Source: an uncultured Bacilli bacterium
Lineage (GTDB): Bacteria; Bacillota_I; Bacilli_A; RF39; UBA660
NCBI GenBank assembly: GCA_934098515.1
Contig: CAKOOK010000005.1
Location: 1-64,000 of the forward strand
Length of the DNA: 64,000 nucleotides
Reading direction: 5' to 3'
Shown here: positions 34,235 through 44,009 of the stretch, piece by piece
Layout of the letters: each line of letters opens with the position of its first letter
Position numbering within the stretch: position 1 is the stretch's first letter
Notes under the pieces: model-generated
The model's database searches: none
What the model was told of the DNA's origin: nothing
Seen by the model: the letters and a program-made list of their open reading frames with translations, nothing else
Position numbers and translations under genes: made by a program

Positions 34235-34675
34235 ATGAAGAAGATTATGCCTTATATGATATCTCTTATATTGGGTACTGTTTTTGGGTACTTGGTTTTT
34301 GATAGGACTGATTTTGATATTAAGGAGGTTTTTGGTGAGTATGAGGAGGTTACTGGGTTTCAGATAGGTGTATTTAATGATTTGGGTGTTGCTATGGAGT
34401 TTAAGGGTAGATATAGTTCGTCGGTAGTCCTTGAGGATGATGATGTGTATAGAGTGTATTATAGTATTTTAAAAAGTGATGATGTGGTTAGTAAGATGGA
34501 GGATTATTTGAGTGATAAGGAGATATCTTTTTATAAGAAGAAGTTAGTTATTCATGATGGGGAGTTAATAAGGGCGATTAATACTTATGAGGATGGAATA
34601 TTAAAGGGGAGTGATAAGGTTATTGAGAGTGTAAATAGTTTAATTATGGCTAGTTGTAAGGAGGGTGTAGTATGA
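34235..34675 (+). CDS. Unknown membrane-anchored protein upstream of radC
   Basis: 146 residues with one N-terminal membrane anchor (about 5-23) and an extracellular alpha/beta domain of no recognised family. It overlaps radC by 4 bp (ATGA), so it begins the radC-mreC-mreD-spoIVFA-spoIVFB unit. GGTGATGAT lies before the ATG. A cell-envelope or sporulation role is suggested by neighbours only. Confidence 0.65.
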   Translation: MKKIMPYMISLILGTVFGYLVFDRTDFDIKEVFGEYEEVTGFQIGVFNDLGVAMEFKGRYSSSVVLEDDDVYRVYYSILKSDDVVSKMEDYLSDKEISFYKKKLVIHDGELIRAINTYEDGILKGSDKVIESVNSLIMASCKEGVV

Positions 34676-35352
34676 GGATAAGGGATTTACCTAGTTTAGA
34701 GAAGCCTAGAGAGAGATTATGTAAGTATGGGGCAAGATATTTGAGTAATGAGGAATTGATTGCTATATTGCTTAGAACAGGGTCTAAAGAGGTTAATGTT
34801 AAGGAGCTTAGCAATGATGTTTTGGTTAAACTTAAAAGTATATCTGAAATAGATTCGATGACGATTAGTGAGCTTACTAGTATTAAGGGTATTGGCAAGG
34901 TTAAAGCTATAACACTTTTAGCAGCAGCTGAGTTTGGCAAGAGGGTAATGAGTAAGAACTTTAATGAGAATGTAGTATTAAGTAATGCTAGGGTTATTAA
35001 TGAATATTTTAGGAGTACTATTATGGGTGATAAGGAGAGGTTATTAGTTATTTTACTTGATAATAAGAAAAGACTTATTAGTTATAAGATTATGTATGAG
35101 GGAACTAGTGATGAGGTGTGTGCTAGTCCTAAGGAGATATTTAATTATGCAGTTAGAGAAAAGGCAGCTTGTATTGTTCTTATGCATAATCATCCTTCTG
35201 GAGTAATAGTGCCGTCTAATGCGGATATAGAGCTTACTAGGAATATGGGTTTGTCTGGGCAGATGCTTGGAATAAATGTGATTGATCATATAATTACTAA
35301 TGGTAAAGAGTTTTATAGTTTTTATGAGGAAATGAGTAAGAATGAAGCGTAA
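34672..35352 (+). CDS. radC: RadC family JAB/MPN-domain protein
   Basis: 226 residues: helix-hairpin-helix region (about 40-75, ISELTSIKGIGKVKAITLL) and a JAB metalloprotease-like domain with the full metal site LMHNHPSGVIVPSNADIE (H-x-H-x10-D). The function remains uncertain despite the name. In Bacillus it also precedes mreBCD. Confidence 0.94.
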   Translation: MRIRDLPSLEKPRERLCKYGARYLSNEELIAILLRTGSKEVNVKELSNDVLVKLKSISEIDSMTISELTSIKGIGKVKAITLLAAAEFGKRVMSKNFNENVVLSNARVINEYFRSTIMGDKERLLVILLDNKKRLISYKIMYEGTSDEVCASPKEIFNYAVREKAACIVLMHNHPSGVIVPSNADIELTRNMGLSGQMLGINVIDHIITNGKEFYSFYEEMSKNEA

Positions 35353-35956
35353 TTATTATATATTTATTATTATTTTTTTAGTGGTTATTTTTAGGACAAA
35401 TATTTTAAGTTTGTTTATGAATACTAAGAAGTTGTTTATTAAAGAATCTATAGATGAAGAAGTATATATTTTAAGAGAGGAAAACCGCATGCTTAAGGAT
35501 GAGTATACTTCTCTTTTAGATTTTAAAAATAGTATTAATATAGAAGAGAATTATGTAGTAACCAATATTTTTAAGAGTAATTATGGGTTTGATAAGTTGT
35601 TATTAAATGGTTCATTTAAGGTTGGGAGTGAAGTGGTAAGTGATAAGGGACTTGTTGGGATAATTAGTAATAATTTTAATAATGTTTCTTATGGAGATTA
35701 TTTATTTAATACAAGTATTTTGGTTAGAATTGGGGATACTGAAGGGAAAGTGTCTGGTAAGGATCAAAATGGTAATTTATTAGTTAAGGAGATAAGTAAT
35801 TATAATAATATAAAGATTAATGATGTTGTTAGAAGTATGCATGGTACGTATATAGGTAAGGTTGTTAATATTATTTATGAAGATTTAGAAAGTATATTGG
35901 TGGTAAAGATGGGTGATGTTTATAATCTTAATTATGTTGGGGTGATTGAAAGGTGA
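35342..35956 (+). CDS. mreC: Rod-shape-determining protein MreC
   Basis: 204 residues, short for MreC. N-terminal membrane helix (about 4-20), coiled coil (about 33-60, EEVYILREENRMLKDEY) and the beta-barrel domain (about 65-200, with VGSEVVSDKGLVGIISN). MreC links the wall-synthesis complex to MreB. Overlaps radC by 11 bp and mreD by 4. No mreB lies beside it. Confidence 0.88.
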   Translation: MKRNYYIFIIIFLVVIFRTNILSLFMNTKKLFIKESIDEEVYILREENRMLKDEYTSLLDFKNSINIEENYVVTNIFKSNYGFDKLLLNGSFKVGSEVVSDKGLVGIISNNFNNVSYGDYLFNTSILVRIGDTEGKVSGKDQNGNLLVKEISNYNNIKINDVVRSMHGTYIGKVVNIIYEDLESILVVKMGDVYNLNYVGVIER

Positions 35957-36333
35957 TTATACTTGATATTTTAGCTTATAATTTAACTAATAATATGCTT
36001 TTTACTGCTCCTTTAATGGTGCATGATCTAAATGATAATAGATTATATTTAACTCTTATAATTGATATTATATTTAATGGAGTGCCTTTTTGTACGATAA
36101 CAATATTACTTCTATATTTCTTTAATAGGCGGATTATTAGGTATGTTTCTAATGGAGTATTTTATAAGTTTGTTATGAGCATTATTTTTTTAATAATATA
36201 TGTAGTGGTGGTTTATAGTATATTTAATAAGTTTAGTTTGGAGGTATTTAAATTAATTAATAATAGTCTTTATTTAAGTATCATTTTTAATGCTGGAGTA
36301 ATCTTTTTGAGACGTGGACATAAACTTAACTAG
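35953..36333 (+). CDS. mreD: MreD-like membrane protein
   Basis: 126 residues with about four membrane helices, starting with GTG that overlaps the mreC stop. Sequence is poorly conserved, as usual for MreD; the call depends on topology, size and its place between mreC and spoIVFA. Confidence 0.7.
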   Translation: MIILDILAYNLTNNMLFTAPLMVHDLNDNRLYLTLIIDIIFNGVPFCTITILLLYFFNRRIIRYVSNGVFYKFVMSIIFLIIYVVVVYSIFNKFSLEVFKLINNSLYLSIIFNAGVIFLRRGHKLN

Positions 36334-36341
36334 GTGATAGC

Positions 36342-36869
36342 TTGAAAAATAAAAAGTATGTAAAAAATTTAGCAATTAGGTGTATGTGCAGTATAATTTT
36401 ATTTTTGCTTATTTCAGTATTTGTAAATTATAGTAATAAGAATTTACTGGTGTTTAGGAAGTATGCTTATGATCAAAATTTGAAGTTTACAAAGATTACT
36501 AAGTTATATAATAAGTATTTTGGGAAGGTTCTTAAGGAGGTTAAAGAGACTCCGGTAAGTGATACTAAGATAACTTATACTGATGTATCATCTTATAAGG
36601 ATGGAGCTAAACTTACTATAGGTGGTGCAGTATATCCGTATAAAAGTGGAATAGTTGTTTTTATTGGAGATAAAGAGGAATATGGTAAGACAATTATTAT
36701 TCAAGGGATGGATGGAGTAGATTATTGGTATTCTAATGTAAGTGATATTAATGTTAAGTTATATGATTATGTGTCTTCTAGTACAGTAATAGCGAATGCT
36801 AACGATAGTGTTTTATATGTGGTATTTATGAGGGATGGAAAAGTTTTAAATTATGAAGAGTACATTTAG
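36342..36869 (+). CDS. spoIVFA: Stage IV sporulation protein FA-like (LytM-fold)
   Basis: 175 residues: N-terminal membrane helix (about 9-27) and a C-terminal degenerate M23/LytM fold (GAVYPYKSGIVVFIGD, KTIIIQGMDGVDYWYSNV) without the zinc ligands. In Bacillus SpoIVFA holds the protease SpoIVFB inactive in the outer forespore membrane until engulfment is complete. TTG start with GGTGAT upstream; 17-bp overlap with spoIVFB. Confidence 0.85.
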   Translation: MKNKKYVKNLAIRCMCSIILFLLISVFVNYSNKNLLVFRKYAYDQNLKFTKITKLYNKYFGKVLKEVKETPVSDTKITYTDVSSYKDGAKLTIGGAVYPYKSGIVVFIGDKEEYGKTIIIQGMDGVDYWYSNVSDINVKLYDYVSSSTVIANANDSVLYVVFMRDGKVLNYEEYI

Positions 36870-37596
36870 GGTTAATCCAGTAACATATTTTTTATTGTTA
36901 AGCGTTTTATTATGTGGTTATTTTAATTATTTTGTAGTGATTTTTGTAATTCTTTTTTTTCATGAGATTGGACACTTGATGATGATTTGGCTCTTTGGTG
37001 AGAAAATAAAGATGGTAGAAGTTTTACCTTTTGGATCACTTATAAAAATGGATATGCAGATGAATATCTCTAGTGTTAAATTATTACTTATTTCCTCTTT
37101 TGGGATAGTGATGCAGTTTCTTTTGTATATTCCTTTTATGTATTTATATAATAATGGTTTAATAAATGATTTAACTTATAAGATATTTTTGGTTTATAAT
37201 AGGCTTATTATTTTATTTAATATTATGCCAGTAATTCCTTTGGATGGATCTAAGATTTTTGGTAGTATTTTAGAATTAATAATGCCTTATAAACTTAATT
37301 TAAAGATAGTTAATATTATTAGTGTTTTAGGTATTATTATTTTTTTTAGTATGAGTGATTTTAATTTATCTTTGGTAGTAATTGGATGTTTTTTAATTAT
37401 TGAGACTGTAAAACTTATAAGAAATCATAATTATTTATTTAATAATTTTTTACTTGAAAGATATCTTTATAATATTGAACATAAAAGGGTAAAGAGAGTA
37501 GGATGCATTAATCAGATTTATAAGAATTATTATAATTTTATAAATAATATAAGGGAAAGAGATGTTTTATCAGCTAAATTTAAGCCTTTTAATTGA
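36853..37596 (+). CDS. spoIVFB: Stage IV sporulation protein FB (site-2 intramembrane metalloprotease)
   Basis: 247 residues with several membrane helices, zinc motif FFHEIGHLMM (HExxH, about residue 37) and the second motif NIMPVIPLDGSKIF with the Asp ligand (about 130). It cleaves pro-sigma-K in the mother cell in Bacillus. The rplU promoter starts at its stop codon. Confidence 0.93.
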   Translation: MKSTFRVNPVTYFLLLSVLLCGYFNYFVVIFVILFFHEIGHLMMIWLFGEKIKMVEVLPFGSLIKMDMQMNISSVKLLLISSFGIVMQFLLYIPFMYLYNNGLINDLTYKIFLVYNRLIILFNIMPVIPLDGSKIFGSILELIMPYKLNLKIVNIISVLGIIIFFSMSDFNLSLVVIGCFLIIETVKLIRNHNYLFNNFLLERYLYNIEHKRVKRVGCINQIYKNYYNFINNIRERDVLSAKFKPFN

Positions 37597-37621
37597 CAAG
37601 GCACTTATTTTCTGGTATTAT
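37593..37621 (+). promoter_or_regulatory. Promoter of rplU-prp-rpmA
   Basis: TTGACA (37593-37598), 17 bp, TATTAT (37616-37621), overlapping the end of spoIVFB. Confidence 0.85.
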
Positions 37622-37627
37622 CTATTT

Positions 37628-37715
37628 GTTTGTAAATTAGTTTTATAAACCGCTCTAAAAAGGTAAAAAGTTGCTTATGCACACCTTCAAGGCGTGTCCT
37701 AAAAAGATGGGAGGA
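37628..37715 (+). promoter_or_regulatory. Putative L21 leader (ribosomal protein autoregulatory RNA)
   Basis: The 5' leader contains GCACACCTTCAAGGCGTGTCC and a nearby GATGGGAGG ribosome site. This resembles the L21 leader motif found before rplU in Bacilli, in which excess L21 is thought to limit its own synthesis. Identification is by pattern only. Confidence 0.5.
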
Positions 37716-37723
37716 AAGAACTT

Positions 37724-38023
37724 ATGAAAGCTATATTTGTAACTGGTGGAAAACAATACTATGTTGCTGAAGGCGATGAAATCTTTGTAGAGAAGATTGA
37801 TGCTGAAGTAGGTAAAGAAGTAGAATTTGACGAAGTGTTAGCTCTTGGAGAAAAGACTGGTACACCAACTGTTAAAGGTGCTAAAGTTGTTTGTGAGGTA
37901 GCAAAACAAGGACGTCAAAAGAAAATTGTTGTTTTCAAGTACAGACCTAAAAAGAAATATCGTCTTAAAAAGGGTCATAGACAACCTTACACTAAACTAA
38001 TCGTTAAGAAAATAGTTGGTTAA
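37724..38023 (+). CDS. rplU: 50S ribosomal protein L21
   Basis: 99 residues with the family pattern: [49 protein letters not shown]. First gene of the rplU-prp-rpmA operon. Confidence 0.97.
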   Translation: MKAIFVTGGKQYYVAEGDEIFVEKIDAEVGKEVEFDEVLALGEKTGTPTVKGAKVVCEVAKQGRQKKIVVFKYRPKKKYRLKKGHRQPYTKLIVKKIVG

Positions 38024-38024
38024 G

Positions 38025-38321
38025 ATGATAAAAGTATTTATTAAAAATAATTCCATTACTTTAAATGGACATGCAAATTTTGCTGATTATGGCAGAGATA
38101 TTGTATGTGCTAGTGTATCATCAATAATTATTACTAGTGTTAATAATATGATGAGCATTGATAAAGATGCTGTTAAGTACAGTGATGATGGAAATACTTT
38201 GATAGTTGAAATTGTAAAAGAAGATAAGTTGGTATATAAATTATTTGATAATCTTAAAGAGTTACTTGCTGATTTATCTAAAGACTATCCTAAAAATATT
38301 AGAATTGAGAGTGAGGAATAA
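38025..38321 (+). CDS. prp: Ribosomal-processing cysteine protease Prp
   Basis: 98 residues. Catalytic pair: His in [19 protein letters not shown] (GHA) and Cys in the same block (DIVCAS). Prp removes the N-terminal extension of L27. ATG 38025 follows the rplU stop directly. The L27 encoded next does carry the extension. Confidence 0.92.
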   Translation: MIKVFIKNNSITLNGHANFADYGRDIVCASVSSIIITSVNNMMSIDKDAVKYSDDGNTLIVEIVKEDKLVYKLFDNLKELLADLSKDYPKNIRIESEE

Positions 38322-38323
38322 TT

Positions 38324-38608
38324 ATGTTATTTATAAAACTTAATATTCAACGTTTTGCTCACGTTAAGGCTCAAGGTTCTACTCAAAACGGTAGAGATTC
38401 AGTAGGTCGTAGATTAGGTGCTAAGCTTGCTGATGGTCAAATGGCTAAGGCTGGAAATATTATTTATCGTCAAAGAGGAACTAAGATTTATCCTGGAACA
38501 AACGTTGGAATGGGAAAAGATCATACATTATTTGCTTTAATTGATGGCACAGTAAAGTATGAAAGATTAGGAAAAGATAAGAAAAAAGTTAGCGTATATG
38601 CTAAATAG
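38324..38608 (+). CDS. rpmA: 50S ribosomal protein L27 with a cleavable N-terminal extension
   Basis: 94 residues. The start [20 protein letters not shown] contains the Prp site (usual form LNLQFFAHKKG); cleavage after Phe-11 would expose the mature Ala that reaches the peptidyl-transferase centre. [13 protein letters not shown] is the conserved core. Confidence 0.97.
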   Translation: MLFIKLNIQRFAHVKAQGSTQNGRDSVGRRLGAKLADGQMAKAGNIIYRQRGTKIYPGTNVGMGKDHTLFALIDGTVKYERLGKDKKKVSVYAK

Positions 38609-38611
38609 TGA

Positions 38612-38637
38612 AGTACAACTAAGTTGTGCTTTTTTTC
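38612..38637 (+). terminator. Terminator of rplU-prp-rpmA
   Basis: AGTACAAC pairs with GTTGTGCT (one G-T), followed by seven T residues. Confidence 0.85.
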
Positions 38638-38658
38638 TTATTATAAATTAAGACAACA

Positions 38659-38680
38659 AAAAACTCTCATAAGAGAGTTA
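38659..38680 (-). terminator. Terminator of the tRNA Lys-Ile-Glu group
   Basis: On the minus strand, AACTCTC pairs with GAGAGTT and is followed by a T run. Confidence 0.75.
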
Positions 38681-38689
38681 ATTTCAAAT

Positions 38690-38765
38690 TGGTGACCCGT
38701 ACGGGGTTCGAACCCATAAATGCATGCGTGAAAGGCATGTGTGTTAACCATTTCACCAACGGGCC
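38690..38765 (-). tRNA. tRNA-Glu (anticodon TTC)
   Basis: 76 nt with GGCCCGT/ACGGGTC acceptor stem, TTC anticodon in CCTTTCACG, GGTTCGAACCC T-arm and encoded CCA. tRNA-Ile and tRNA-Lys lie 8-9 nt apart upstream in one unit. Confidence 0.95.
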
Positions 38766-38773
38766 AATATAAA

Positions 38774-38850
<77 letters not shown>

Positions 38851-38859
38851 ATTTATAAT

Positions 38860-38935
38860 TGGTGCCCAGTTAGAGATTCGAACTCTAGACCCACTGATTA
38901 AGAGTCAGTTGCTCTACCAACTGAGCTAACTGGGC
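38860..38935 (-). tRNA. tRNA-Lys (anticodon CTT)
   Basis: 76 nt, GCCCAGTTAGCTCAGTTGG at the 5' end, anticodon loop CTCTTAA, GAGTTCGAATCTC T-arm, encoded CCA. This CTT isoacceptor implies that a TTT isoacceptor exists elsewhere. Confidence 0.95.
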
Positions 38936-39025
38936 ATTACTCATTCATTATATCATAAAAATATAAAATTACTAGTCCTAAATTACAAAAAATTAATTTT
39001 TTTGTAATTTTCTGCTGTACCCAGT

Positions 39026-39052
39026 AAAAATAAAAAGTCTAAATTAGACTTT
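39026..39052 (-). terminator. Terminator after tRNA-Ser
   Basis: On the minus strand, AAAGTCTAA pairs with TTAGACTTT and is followed by TTATTTTTA. Confidence 0.65.
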
Positions 39053-39063
39053 AATTATTTAAA

Positions 39064-39154
39064 TGGCGGAGCAGGAGAGATTTGAACTCTCGCGCCGGTT
39101 ACCCGACCTACACCCTTAGCAGGGGCGCCTCTTCAGCCTCTTGAGTACTACTCC
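39064..39154 (-). tRNA. tRNA-Ser (anticodon GCT)
   Basis: 91 nt including a long variable arm; GGAGTAG/CTGCTCC acceptor, loop CTGCTAA, GAGTTCAAATCTC T-arm and encoded CCA. Confidence 0.95.
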
Positions 39155-39203
39155 ATGCCAACAAGAAAATTTTACAATAAAATAATCTTCTTGTCAATCA
39201 AAA

Positions 39204-40061
39204 TTAATAAACTTCTTCTTTAATTACATCAATAAATGATTTTATAACGTTGATATAATCTGTACCATTTTTGATTTCGTCATCTGTTAAAGTGTACATT
39301 GGATTAATTTCAGCAAGTTTAGCACCAGCATCAGTCATTGATTTAATTGTATCGTTTTCTTCGGTGCCTTTTATTATAAATAGGTAAGTGTTAGTTTTTG
39401 CACTAAAGGCACTTTTAGCTTTACTTATATTAGTATTAGAGTTTTCATCATCACTAGAAACACTTATAATTTCAAAACCATATTTTTCTAAAAATTTAAA
39501 TGCATTATTAGCAACGATTAGTTGTTTATTTTTAGCATTTTCAGCAATTATTTTAAGTTCGGCGTCAATTTCAGATATTTTAACTTTTAGATTATCATAA
39601 TTATTATTTATGCTTTCAATGATAGATGTATTTTTAACATTTTCTTTAATACCATTTTTAATGTTTTGCGCCATCATTAAGAAGTTTGCTGGACTGATTA
39701 ATAATTCACTCACGTCACTTTTAACTTCTAAGCCTTGCGATACATCAATGATATCAATGTTTTTGTTTTTTTCGATTAAGCTTGCTGCTACTTGTTTTTC
39801 ATTACTTAAACCATTATAGATAAATAAATCTCCTTTACTAAAGTCATTTAGTTTTTTATTTGTTACTGTGTAAGATGCGATGTCAGCACCATTAGGATAG
39901 ATACTATTAATGGTTGCATAGTCTCCATAAAGGGTTTTAGTAATATATGTTATTGGATACATTGTTGTATAAATAGTTATGCCTTCGTAGTTATCTGATT
40001 TAAAGCAGCCTCCTAAACAGAATGTTAGTATAAATAAAATAATAATTTTAAATTTTTTCAT
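39204..40061 (-). CDS. ZnuA/TroA-fold lipoprotein lacking the metal ligands
   Basis: 285 residues: lipoprotein signal peptide with lipobox LGGC (Cys 19) and a cluster A-I solute-binding fold ([56 protein letters not shown]). In zinc/manganese binders three His residues occur in PHxYE, HxWLSP and HNAFGYF; here these read DIASY, ISPANF and NNAFKF. All three His are lost, so it probably does not bind zinc in the usual way. No ABC permease or ATPase is adjacent. It overlaps yidD by 4 bp. Confidence 0.8.
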   Translation of the reverse strand: MKKFKIIILFILTFCLGGCFKSDNYEGITIYTTMYPITYITKTLYGDYATINSIYPNGADIASYTVTNKKLNDFSKGDLFIYNGLSNEKQVAASLIEKNKNIDIIDVSQGLEVKSDVSELLISPANFLMMAQNIKNGIKENVKNTSIIESINNNYDNLKVKISEIDAELKIIAENAKNKQLIVANNAFKFLEKYGFEIISVSSDDENSNTNISKAKSAFSAKTNTYLFIIKGTEENDTIKSMTDAGAKLAEINPMYTLTDDEIKNGTDYINVIKSFIDVIKEEVY

Positions 40062-40279
40062 TTTTTCTCCTTCTTAATTACTGGGTCATACCCATACTTT
40101 CCTAGTGGGTGACACCTAAATATTCTTTTTATTCCAAGCCATAGGCCAGTAAACAAACCATATTCATTTAAGCTTTCAATCATATATTCACTGCAAGTTG
40201 GGATAAATCTACAATTTTTATGACTTGATAGTGGGGTTTTTTGATAAAGTCTAATTAGTTTGATTATTACGTTTTTCAT
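40058..40279 (-). CDS. yidD: Membrane protein insertion efficiency factor YidD
   Basis: 73 residues with the full family pattern: [40 protein letters not shown], and [17 protein letters not shown]. It assists YidC-dependent insertion. GAGGTAAT lies before the ATG. Confidence 0.95.
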   Translation of the reverse strand: MKNVIIKLIRLYQKTPLSSHKNCRFIPTCSEYMIESLNEYGLFTGLWLGIKRIFRCHPLGKYGYDPVIKKEKK

Positions 40280-40388
40280 ATTACCTCACATAGTTATTAT
40301 ATAATAAAAGGCTTAAAAAATAAATAACTTTAAAAAAATCCTAGAATATTTGGCACTTTTAATATATAATAGTGCTTGGTGATAAGAT

Positions 40389-41054
40389 ATGGATTTATCT
40401 AAATATGGGGTTTCAAGTGATAATAAAATATTAGGCGTTGCCTTGACACATACTAGTTATGCTAATGAACATAATGTCCCATCATATGAAAGATTGGAAT
40501 TTTTAGGTGATGCTGTATTAGAACTAATTATGAGTGATTACTTTTATAAGAATACTGATTATTCAGAAGGAAAAATGAGTAAAGTTAGAGCAAGTTATGT
40601 TTGTGAAGCAGCACTAGATAAGTATGCTGAAGTAATTCATTTAAGAGATTATATTAAAGTTGGGCATTCTTTGGAAAGTGATATTAATGAAACAATAACA
40701 GCTGATGTATTTGAGGCAGTTATTGCGACTATTTATCTTAATAGCGGATATAATAAAGCTAAAGAGTTTGTTATGGATATTGCTAAACCTTTTATTTTAA
40801 ATAATGTTAAGTTTATGAGTGATTATAAGTCTTATTTACAAGAGTTAGTGCAGACTGATAAGAAGAGTTTAAGTTATAATGTTGTTAAAGAGACAGGACC
40901 ATCACACGATAAGACTTTTGAAGTAGAAGTAGAAGTAGATGGTATAGTTTATGCTCATGGTATTGGTAAGTCTAAAAAGGAAGCTGAGCAGAATGCTGCT
41001 AAAAATGCCATCATGATTAGTGCAGGTGATGTAAATGAAACTGATAAGAATTAG
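40389..41054 (+). CDS. rnc: Ribonuclease III
   Basis: 221 residues. Catalytic domain signature YERLEFLGDAVLELIMSDYF (about 33-52) and the second acidic pair in ADVFEAVIATIYL; double-stranded RNA-binding domain at about 150-220 (YLQELVQTDKK, GIGKSKKEAEQNAAKNA). It processes rRNA and cleaves RNA duplexes, so it would be expected to cut duplexes formed by the antisense RNA loci. It overlaps smc by 20 bp. Confidence 0.96.
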   Translation: MDLSKYGVSSDNKILGVALTHTSYANEHNVPSYERLEFLGDAVLELIMSDYFYKNTDYSEGKMSKVRASYVCEAALDKYAEVIHLRDYIKVGHSLESDINETITADVFEAVIATIYLNSGYNKAKEFVMDIAKPFILNNVKFMSDYKSYLQELVQTDKKSLSYNVVKETGPSHDKTFEVEVEVDGIVYAHGIGKSKKEAEQNAAKNAIMISAGDVNETDKN

Positions 41055-43971
41055 TGCACATGGGTTTAAGTCTTTTGCAGATAAGATAACGATTGATATT
41101 AAAGATGGAATAACTGGGATTGTTGGACCTAATGGTTCAGGTAAAAGTAATATTGTTGATGCGGTTAAATGGGTGCTTGGAGAGCAGTCTTTAAAGGATA
41201 TTCGTGGTGGTAATACATCTTCTGATGTTATTTTTGCAGGTTCTAAATCTAGAAGCCCATTAACAAGAGCTTGGGTATCACTTACCTTTAATAATGAAGA
41301 TCATTACTTAAATAGTGATTTAAAAGAAATAGAGATTAAGAGAGTTGTATATAGAACTGGTGAAAATGAATATTATATAAATAATGAATTAGTTAGACTT
41401 AAAGATATAACAAATCTTTTTATTGATTCAGGTACTAGTGCTTTTTCTTTATCGATAATTTCTCAAGGTAAGATTGGGGAGATTATTAATAGTAAGCCAG
41501 AAGATAAAAGAAGTATTATTGAAGAGGCAGCTGGTGTTTTAAAGTATAAGAAGCGTAAAGAGGAGTCTTTAAGAAAACTTGCTAAGACTAATGATAATTT
41601 AGAAAAAATTAATTTAATTATAAGTGAGCTTGAAGTGAATCTTGCACCTTTAAAAGAGCAGGCTGAAACAGCCCAGAAATATGTTTCTTTAAAGAAAGAG
41701 TTAGAACAAACTGAGATAGGACTTCTTGTTAAAGATATTCGTGAAGTAAATGAGAATTATACTAAGAATAAAAGTCAAAAGGAATTTTTAGATCGTGAGA
41801 TTATAAAGAAGCAAGGAGAAGAGACTAAGGAAAGCACGAGAATTACTATTTTAAAGAATGATATTTTAAAAATAGATGAAGAAATTAGTAAGATTAGTGA
41901 TAGTTTATATCAAATAACAAATAAGTTATCTTCTTTATCAAGTGAGAAACAAATTATGCTTGAAAGGAAGAAACTTAATGCGGATGATAATAAGTTAGAG
42001 GCAAATATTCTTTCATTAAAAGAAAGTGAGTTAAAACTTAAAAATACGATAGAGTTATTAGAAGAAGAAAGAAAGAATAAAGAAGAAGAATTAAATAAGA
42101 AGTTAAGTGGGAATGCTGAGCTTGTTAATGAACTTAAGAAAGCTAATTTAGATAAGCAAGTTATGGTTAGTGATTTAACTAGATTAAATAGGGAAGAAGC
42201 AAGTCTTAAAAATAAGATTGATATTTTAAAAGAGAATATTGAAAATGATAATAAGCTTCCTTATGCAGTTAGAATGGTTATGAATAATCATAGACTGATG
42301 GGAATTAAGAATGTTTTAGGTAAGTTAATTGAGACGGATGAAAGATATAGTACAGCGATTGATGTTTCTCTTGGTTCGTTATCAAATATTATTGTTACGG
42401 AAAATGAGATGAATGTTAAGGATGCGGTTAGTTATTTAAAACAGACTGGAGCAGGTAGAGCAACTTTTTATCCACTTAATATTATTAAACCTAGAAGACT
42501 TGATGATATTACACTTAGCAAGATAGAAAATGATACTTCTTTTGTAGGAACTGCGGCTAGTTTAGTTAAATATGATCCGGTATATAAAAATGTTGCATTA
42601 AATGTTTTAGGTAATGTTATTATTGCCGATAACTTAGTAAATGCTAATAGATTAAGTAAAATGATTAATCATATGTATAAGATTGTTACTCTTGAGGGTG
42701 ACATTGTTGCAGCTGGTGGTAGTATTACTGGTGGCTCACTTAATAATAAAAGTGGTTTTATTAATCAAAAGTTTGAACTTGAAAAGAGTTTGAAGATGCT
42801 TAATGAACTATCTAATAATATTAAAACTAAAGAAGATGATATAAATCAAAAGGATAATGAGATAAGTATCTTGGAAGAAAGAGTGTTTGCATCTAATAAT
42901 GCGGTTAATATTTTAAGAAATGAACTTGCTTTAAAATTAAATGAAGCAAATACCTTAAGAGATAATCTTGTAAGAGTTACCAATGAGATTAATGGTAATC
43001 AAGGACTTCTTAATGGAAGTATTGAAAAAGAAGTTGAAAAGATACTTAATGAGTATTATGAAGTGTCTGCTCAAAAAGAAAAATTAGAGATAAGTTTAGC
43101 TAATTTAAAGGTTAATAAGAATGATTTATCTAGTGAATTATCTGAGTTAGAGTTATCTAATAAGAAACAAAATTCGGAGTATAATAAACTTGCTAATGAA
43201 CTTAATGAAGTAAATATTCAGATTGGTAAGTGTGAGATAAAACTTGATAATTATTTATTAAGACTAAATGAAGAATATGGGCTTACTTATGAAAGAGCAA
43301 AAAGTGAGTATTCTGAACCAGAAGAAGCAGATAGTGCTAGAACTAAAGTTAATAGTATTAAACGTGATATTAGGGTTCTTGGTGAAGTTAATACAGGGGC
43401 GATAAGTGAGTATGAGAGAATTAATGAAAGATATACTTTCTTAAGTAATCAAAAAGAAGAAATAAGTGCTTCAGTTAATGATCTACTTAAAGTAATTGAT
43501 GAACTTGATAGTGAGATGGTTACAAGATTAACTGATACTTTTGATAAATTAAATAAAGAGTTCCAAAAGACATTTACTCGTTTATTTAGAGGAGGAGAAG
43601 GAAGTTTAATTTTAACTAATCCTGATGATATTCTAAATTCTGGTTTAGAGATTAAAGCACTTCCTCCAGGAAAGGATATTAAAAATACGAAGTTACTGTC
43701 TGGTGGAGAGTCTACTTTAACAGCAATTGCCTTATTATTTGCCATGCTTAATATAAGAACAGTACCATTTTGTATTTTAGATGAGGTAGAGGCAGCCCTT
43801 GATGAAGCAAATGTAGATATGTTTGGTAAGTATTTAGAAGAACTTAATACAAATACACAGTTTATAATTATTACTCATAAAAAGAGAACAATGGAATATG
43901 CAGATAACTTGTATGGTATAACAATGCAAGAGTCTGGTGTATCAAAACTTGTCAGTGTTAAACTTGATTAG
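41035..43971 (+). CDS. smc: Chromosome segregation protein SMC (short form)
   Basis: 978 residues, about 200 shorter than typical SMC, with the loss in the coiled-coil arms. Walker A IVGPNGSGKSNIVDAV (about 30-45), hinge (about 410-575, with GRATFYPL and AAGGSITGGS), signature LLSGGESTLTAIALLF (about 885) and Walker B FCILDEVEAALDEAN. It compacts and resolves chromosomes with ScpA and ScpB. The rnc-smc order matches Bacillus; ftsY is not next. Confidence 0.95.
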   Translation: MKLIRISAHGFKSFADKITIDIKDGITGIVGPNGSGKSNIVDAVKWVLGEQSLKDIRGGNTSSDVIFAGSKSRSPLTRAWVSLTFNNEDHYLNSDLKEIEIKRVVYRTGENEYYINNELVRLKDITNLFIDSGTSAFSLSIISQGKIGEIINSKPEDKRSIIEEAAGVLKYKKRKEESLRKLAKTNDNLEKINLIISELEVNLAPLKEQAETAQKYVSLKKELEQTEIGLLVKDIREVNENYTKNKSQKEFLDREIIKKQGEETKESTRITILKNDILKIDEEISKISDSLYQITNKLSSLSSEKQIMLERKKLNADDNKLEANILSLKESELKLKNTIELLEEERKNKEEELNKKLSGNAELVNELKKANLDKQVMVSDLTRLNREEASLKNKIDILKENIENDNKLPYAVRMVMNNHRLMGIKNVLGKLIETDERYSTAIDVSLGSLSNIIVTENEMNVKDAVSYLKQTGAGRATFYPLNIIKPRRLDDITLSKIENDTSFVGTAASLVKYDPVYKNVALNVLGNVIIADNLVNANRLSKMINHMYKIVTLEGDIVAAGGSITGGSLNNKSGFINQKFELEKSLKMLNELSNNIKTKEDDINQKDNEISILEERVFASNNAVNILRNELALKLNEANTLRDNLVRVTNEINGNQGLLNGSIEKEVEKILNEYYEVSAQKEKLEISLANLKVNKNDLSSELSELELSNKKQNSEYNKLANELNEVNIQIGKCEIKLDNYLLRLNEEYGLTYERAKSEYSEPEEADSARTKVNSIKRDIRVLGEVNTGAISEYERINERYTFLSNQKEEISASVNDLLKVIDELDSEMVTRLTDTFDKLNKEFQKTFTRLFRGGEGSLILTNPDDILNSGLEIKALPPGKDIKNTKLLSGGESTLTAIALLFAMLNIRTVPFCILDEVEAALDEANVDMFGKYLEELNTNTQFIIITHKKRTMEYADNLYGITMQESGVSKLVSVKLD

Positions 43972-44009
43972 TTTAGCACTTTTTTATATAATAGATTTGG
44001 TGATAATAT

